Positions 29,806 to 34,676 of a DNA stretch of 34,676 bases are shown one piece after another. The translations under genes and the position numbers were made by a program. Source of the stretch: Setaria digitata (Eukaryota; Nematoda; Chromadorea; Rhabditida; Setariidae); contig RCAB01000564.1 in the NCBI GenBank assembly GCA_003640385.1, forward strand, positions 1 to 34,676, in the 5' to 3' direction. The notes under the pieces are model-generated. The model did no database searches. It saw only the letters and a list, made by a program, of their open reading frames with translations, and was not told the DNA's origin. The first letter of the stretch is position 1; every line of letters begins with the position of its first letter.

Positions 29806-32800
29806 TCATACATTATCAGTGACAGTATTTTTTCCTTGAACTACCGTTCGCACTAATATATTTAAATCATCAATGCATTTCACTTCGAGATTAGCATTAA
29901 CTGCCTGTCTCAAAAGAAAGAGATCGTATCCTGAATTTCCAGCTTTCACGTTCAGCTTTGGTGCTGGCATATTCGATGGCGTTTTTTGCTCAGATGCATC
30001 CAAAATTTTCTAAAAGATTAAAACACTATTTCGCACGTGAAGGCCAGAAAAGATTCAGTACATGACTTCTGCTTATATTCATTAACACTGGTCGGGGGAA
30101 GAAATCTGTCAATATTTTCGGTTTTCTTAAAGAATGAGAATGCATTTTAAACAAACTTGCGTTTTACAAAAGGGTGTCTATATATTTCAAATCTCATTCA
30201 CTTAAAAAAACCAGTTTCTCAAAATACTGATAACAAAAAGTCACCTGATAAACCCAAGGCACTCTCTGTAAACCGTTTGAATTCGAAAGCAATTGATTCC
30301 ACATGGAAACAACGTACTGGATAGTCTGCAAGTTATAACTTTACTCAGATTATTCTTCTTTGCTTGATTACTTTTTTTTAATAAATAACCAGAAAAAAAG
30401 AATGCATAGTAAGCAGTTCTTTCATTTTTATTTTTCTGATCTCTTGTTTTATATTAACTTGCACCTCTTTCTCCTAAAAATCACAAAAATTACTGCTAAA
30501 AACTGACCCTTTCAGAGGCATCGTTAGCCATCCTGTGCAGACGAACAATCATTGCTTTATATTCTTTATCTAAGAAGCTTTCATTGTCTGCCAAAATACT
30601 GTCATCCAATTCACCACCAATATGATCAACGAGGCACTGGCTTATTCTCTACAACACTTTTAAATGAACATATTTATGCAATCACCTTAAACACAATTAA
30701 CATTAACATGAAACTTATTCTAGAAATCCCGGAATTTGGTATATGTTTTCTGCTGAAATGTTTAGACTGCTTAATTTGACACAAAAATGATATAAGTGAA
30801 AGATTCTACTTACAATGACATAAATGATAAGAAGAGCGTTGTGTACCAAACAGAAAAAGAGCTTTTGCTCTAAATCTGAAGATTTTCCTGTAGAATACAT
30901 ATCAATTCTCTCCATCATACGAATCGATACACAAAGAAGACGCGACTGCTGCACATCAGCAGAAAGTGTCGCCCTATTTCGTCTGCTAAAAATAAGCTTT
31001 CCGGGTATAATTGTCTATGCCATCACAAAAAGGTTATGTTTCAAGCCTGCCTTCTTGCACAACATATAGTATTAATCTATCAATTCCGTTACGTTGACGC
31101 TTTTTACGAACTAAATTCGAAAATTTCAAATAATCCTTCAAATGACTGTCGAAAGTATATATTTGGTGCCAGTACAATTCGCTATACTATGCTTAATACA
31201 GTAGTGAACGCGATTTTGCATCACCTTATGATTACTTATTAAGTGGGATAAAGACGGATTCTTACTTCTCCTCAATACTCCCAACTGAATATTTCAGTTT
31301 AATTAATTTTTTAATTGAAAAGTTATATTATAAATCGAGTTAACAGTTTGTGAGATTTATTCTAAATCTTAGAAAATCGAAATTTTTCGATTAAATACTT
31401 TAGTTAGAAACGTTGGCAAAAAGAAAAATCTAAATACCTTGAAGAGATGTCAACTTTTTTGATAATGTCGTTCAGCACAGCTATCATCTGACAAAACAAT
31501 TCATAAAGAATATGTGCATTCTGAAAGAAAAGGAAAAATAACACATCCCCCAAGTACTTTATTATAGCTTGAAGAAAAATATGAATAATCTAAATCCTGT
31601 GTTTTAAAAAAACCAGTAAACGTGACCAAACTAAATTTATGCAAGGAAGAATTCAGTACAAAAATGTAATTACATTCAGAGTGAGTTCTGAAGACGGATC
31701 ATCTCCAACAAACTTCTCAACAACCTGCTCGCATGTTGATATCAGCTTCGAATATCGCCTAAATTTCGATTTACCAAGCTAGAGTCGAGAAGTCAATGGA
31801 TACGTTGAAAAAAAATTCTACTTACAACAGAAAAGTTACACTGGAATTTCTTTATTAAATCTGGAAAATGGATCTGCATCAACTGTATTAAAATATGTGT
31901 ACACTTACGTTGCATCTATATTCATTAGCATTCTTAAAACGAAAATCGATCTTGCTGGATTATTTAATGGTATGCCGAATATTGACGCCCAATCGATCAT
32001 GAACATTAATCTGTCGATATAAAGTACATTCGACATCTTCTGTGCTTTTTCATAATGACCCATGTAGTTTGCAAGAAGCTAAAATCCAACTGGAATCAAT
32101 TTTTTTTAAATTTTACTAAAATGGCAAGCGTTCAAAACAATGCATGGTATCTTACTTTTTTTTCTTTTATTGAAGAGCGACACTGCAGCAGATTATAGCA
32201 AATGTGCTTAATAAAAAAAAAGACGACTTTTGAAGAAGGATCCAGTCATTTTTTAAAGAAAAAAAAGGACAAACAAAAAAATGAAAAATGAAAGCTTACT
32301 ATCCTAACTGATACAAATAAAATCACCGACTGAAATCTTACCTCTTGTATCAAAGTAAATGCACTTTCATCACGGTCCAAAAACAATTCATCCATTACAT
32401 TCAGAGCACTCAAAGCACTAAAACAAAATTTTGTTGAAAAAGTCTAACAGAACGATAGAAATTGACATTGATTCGACACCATTTAGTGTTTGCAAGCAAG
32501 GAAGAGCGACACAAATGAAAACTGCAGTATTTGAAAAAAAAAGCAAATCGGTGAATTGAATCACACTTGTAATAAAAAGCAATTTAAGTCACTTCCAACT
32601 TCAAATAAACCAAGTTTTATTATCTCTGATAAATAATCTATTTTCTCTAGGTTCGAATTATCAAAAGCAGTGGTAGACTTTCGTAACCTTTTCAACATAA
32701 AAACTCCGAAAAATCGAGCCGCATGCTCATAATGTCGTTTGCATAGAGCGCCGAAGTCAACTGGGCCTCTGTAAGATACCATATCAAGTAAATCCTGAAA

Positions 32801-34539
32801 ATGCAAAAGTGTAATACATATCTCTTCTATGTACAATCTGTATTAAACAATGAAAAGGAAAGATTTTATCACTAAAATTGAGCATATGAAATCCCATTAC
32901 TAGGTTTAAAAAAAATACCGCATCTTTGCAAGGAGTAATAACGATCCTGTTTTCGGGCCCAAACACAACGGCTGGATGATCAGCATCCCATTTGATCATT
33001 TCTGCATCAAATAAAGCGTTGTCCGTAGAAACTTCCAGTTTCAAATCATTCGGTAAACTATCAACCAATTCAAAGATAGACTGAACTGGTTGCTTCTGTT
33101 CTAAAAATGTGTAAGGAGTACGTGACATTACACTATGAAAAAAAATTTATTGGAAAGCATTCCTATGGAACAACTATTGATTATCAAAATTTCTGACTTG
33201 ATTGGAAGAAAAAAGTTTATCAACTTTTCAGGACTTTAAATATGCACTACTGTTTAGTGTAGAATCCAGCACGACCAGCACTATAATTCTATATTGCAAG
33301 TCAAATAGCACTTAATAAACAATCAAAGAAAAAAAAAATGTAAGGCAAAAAACACAATTCGGGAATGATATTTAGAGAAAAATTTTTTACCATGTCCATA
33401 GAGTGCATTCTCACACTTTTTCCTTGTATAAACCAGGCAATATGCAGAGCAAGCTCTCCTCGAACCAAATGAATCTTCTTCAATTTGCTGCCAAGTTGCA
33501 GGCTCAACACTTTTGTCATTAAATTTGCGCCATGGCACTTCTTTATCCTGGGAATCGCACAGTGGAGAGCTAGCTATATAGGCCCAATAATGTCCAACAT
33601 TTGCTTCACCTTCATGAACAATAACACTGTGTAAACGATACGGTTCCTAAACCAGTAGAAAGTTTAAATGATAACCTTATTCAAAATGCAAAAGGAAGAA
33701 CCAGTCCTACTGCTTAAAAGGAGCGATAACATTTTACCTCTCTCATACCATCAACATCAAATATCGAGTCAATATTTTCCTGCAATGTGTTCGCTTCTTT
33801 CTGTAGTTCTGCAATAGCATTAACTTTGAAAATAAATGACGAGAGCAGACTATTCCTTGTAAAGTCAAGAAATCCCCATAACTCTAAATGTATCTGATAA
33901 AAAACCTTTGTGATTTTAGCAAAATATTACTGCCAATATCAAGCATTTTTGTCTTCGACAGATTCTTCTATTGGTTCATTTTAAAACCTCAGAACTTATA
34001 AAAAAATTAGCTATTTGTACCGTCAATTCGTTCTTGCGCATTCCCAGAAAGAGTCTGCAAGAAGTTGGTAACCATATCGATATCAATATCTGCTGGGATT
34101 ATTGTCCTATCAAGACAAGGACATGAAAGCAATATATTTTCCTCTTCTAAATCATTCGATCCTGATATAAAAATAATCTTGTGAATCACTGCATCAAAAC
34201 ACTTGCTTCTTAACAAAATTATCTGACTTTGAATGAGACGAAGAAAAAACCAATAAGCAGATTTTATATCAATAATTTGTTCCTAACTACAGAGACAATA
34301 AGGGCTCACCACTTCAAGATAAAATCAGAAAAAGCCATTGTAAGGTAAAATCTCGCTTTGAATTGGAATTAATCTTTCTTGAAAAAGAAGCAAACCGTAC
34401 CCATATGAGAATTCAAAGAATCAGGCGCAACTGTAGAATGTGACGAAGTTTCATCACAGACTTCCATCGGCTGCTGCTTGCAAGTATCACAACTGATGGA
34501 AACGTTTCTAAAATCATCATGCCTTGATGGACATAGATA
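29806..34539 (-). CDS. USP25/28-like: USP25/USP28-type ubiquitin hydrolase, C-terminal part (14 exons)
   Basis: Cysteine deubiquitinase; the 5' part with the catalytic Cys is beyond the right edge. Minus-strand exons in transcript order: 34539-34401, 34161-34021, 33808-33738, 33646-33417, 33132-32919, 32794-32565, 32417-32342, 32078-31909, 31758-31674, 31520-31438, 30985-30814, 30648-30508, 30325-30245, 30009-29806 (stop). The 2037 nt close in frame: 678 residues. The catalytic His box is at partial residues 118-141 (YRLHSVIVHEGEANVGHYWAYI is split here as YRLHSVIVHEGEA and NVGHYWAYI; His 136), followed by KFNDKSV with the third active-site residue and DSFGSRRACSAYCLVY. After the catalytic core, SLPNDLKLEV and DAEMIKWD match the USP25/28 extension rather than other USPs. 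The remaining about 380 residues form a helical C-terminal region. Start of the first listed exon in codon phase 0 is inferred. Confidence 0.87.
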
Positions 34540-34620
34540 CTGAGTTTATTTTAAATATAGCCAATAAATTAAACCATCATTGGGTCGAATATTTGATGAA
34601 GACTACTAAGATAAAGACAG

Positions 34621-34664
34621 AGTTCATTATCTGTTTCACATATATATAAAATAGATAATGAACT
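34621..34664 (+). repeat. 12-bp inverted repeat with 20-nt loop, in a USP intron
   Basis: Arms 34621-34632 (AGTTCATTATCT) and 34653-34664 (AGATAATGAACT) are exact reverse complements, and a TA microsatellite follows to the window end. The element lies in the intron upstream of the first listed USP exon and could be a small MITE remnant. Confidence 0.8.
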
Positions 34665-34676
34665 ATATATATATAT

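Noticed and set aside
31830..31885. Open segment with GTAAGT donor on the minus strand (IHFPDLIKKFQCNFSV)
   Set aside because: The upstream intron would be only about 20-30 nt and the phase is wrong; the exon at 31674-31758 joins the previous exon correctly without it.
33391..33416. USP exon read on to 33391 (adds CENALYGH)
   Set aside because: A donor at 33390 leaves phase 1, but the next exon needs phase 2. Ending at 33417 gives the right phase and the family spacing to SLPNDLK.
1..34676. Operon linking the plus-strand genes
   Set aside because: Intergenic gaps of 1-1.8 kb are much longer than the roughly 100-500 bases typical of nematode operons, and the functions are unrelated.

Overview
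This is an AT-rich eukaryotic window carrying five spliced protein genes and no sign of bacterial, viral or CRISPR content. The best guess for the organism is a nematode, possibly a spirurid or filarial type: most 3' splice sites read TTTCAG or TTTTAG with little else, exons are short (about 45-350 nt), and every recognisable protein is a typical animal protein. The species cannot be named from the sequence alone. All exon models were built by hand from splice signals, reading-frame continuity and remembered family sequences; each closes in frame, but none has transcript support.

Layout, left to right. (1) 1199-4440 (+): a seven-finger C2H2 zinc-finger protein in seven exons (347 aa). (2) 5500-8098 (+): a Transformer-2-like splicing regulator with an RS1-RRM-RS2 architecture in five exons (267 aa). 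(3) 9855-22433 (+): a DENND5 (Rab6IP1) family protein in about 27 exons (about 1450 aa), with DENN, RUN1, PLAT and RUN2 modules and a large lineage-specific insertion in the RUN1 loop. (4) 24102-27601 (+): an SLC35D/SQV-7-type nucleotide-sugar transporter in nine exons (336 or 356 aa). (5) 29806-34539 (-): the C-terminal 678 residues of a USP25/USP28-type ubiquitin hydrolase, including the catalytic His box; its 5' part, with the catalytic Cys, lies beyond the right edge. Genes 4 and 5 converge on a 2.2 kb gene-free stretch.

The genes are not an obvious pathway and spacing (1-2 kb) argues against an operon. By theme: a transcription factor, an RNA-splicing factor, a Rab/Golgi trafficking regulator, a Golgi sugar-nucleotide transporter and a deubiquitinase.

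The most interesting layer is splicing architecture rather than a new gene system. Reading-frame and homology constraints point to GC-AG introns (two in the transporter, one in DENND5), a stop-free 129-nt intron inside the DENN core that behaves like an exitron, a candidate poison exon in the tra2-like gene, a 3' splice site fed by a TA microsatellite, perfect AT hairpins inside introns (one ending 17 nt before an acceptor), and a 12-G tract in an intron.
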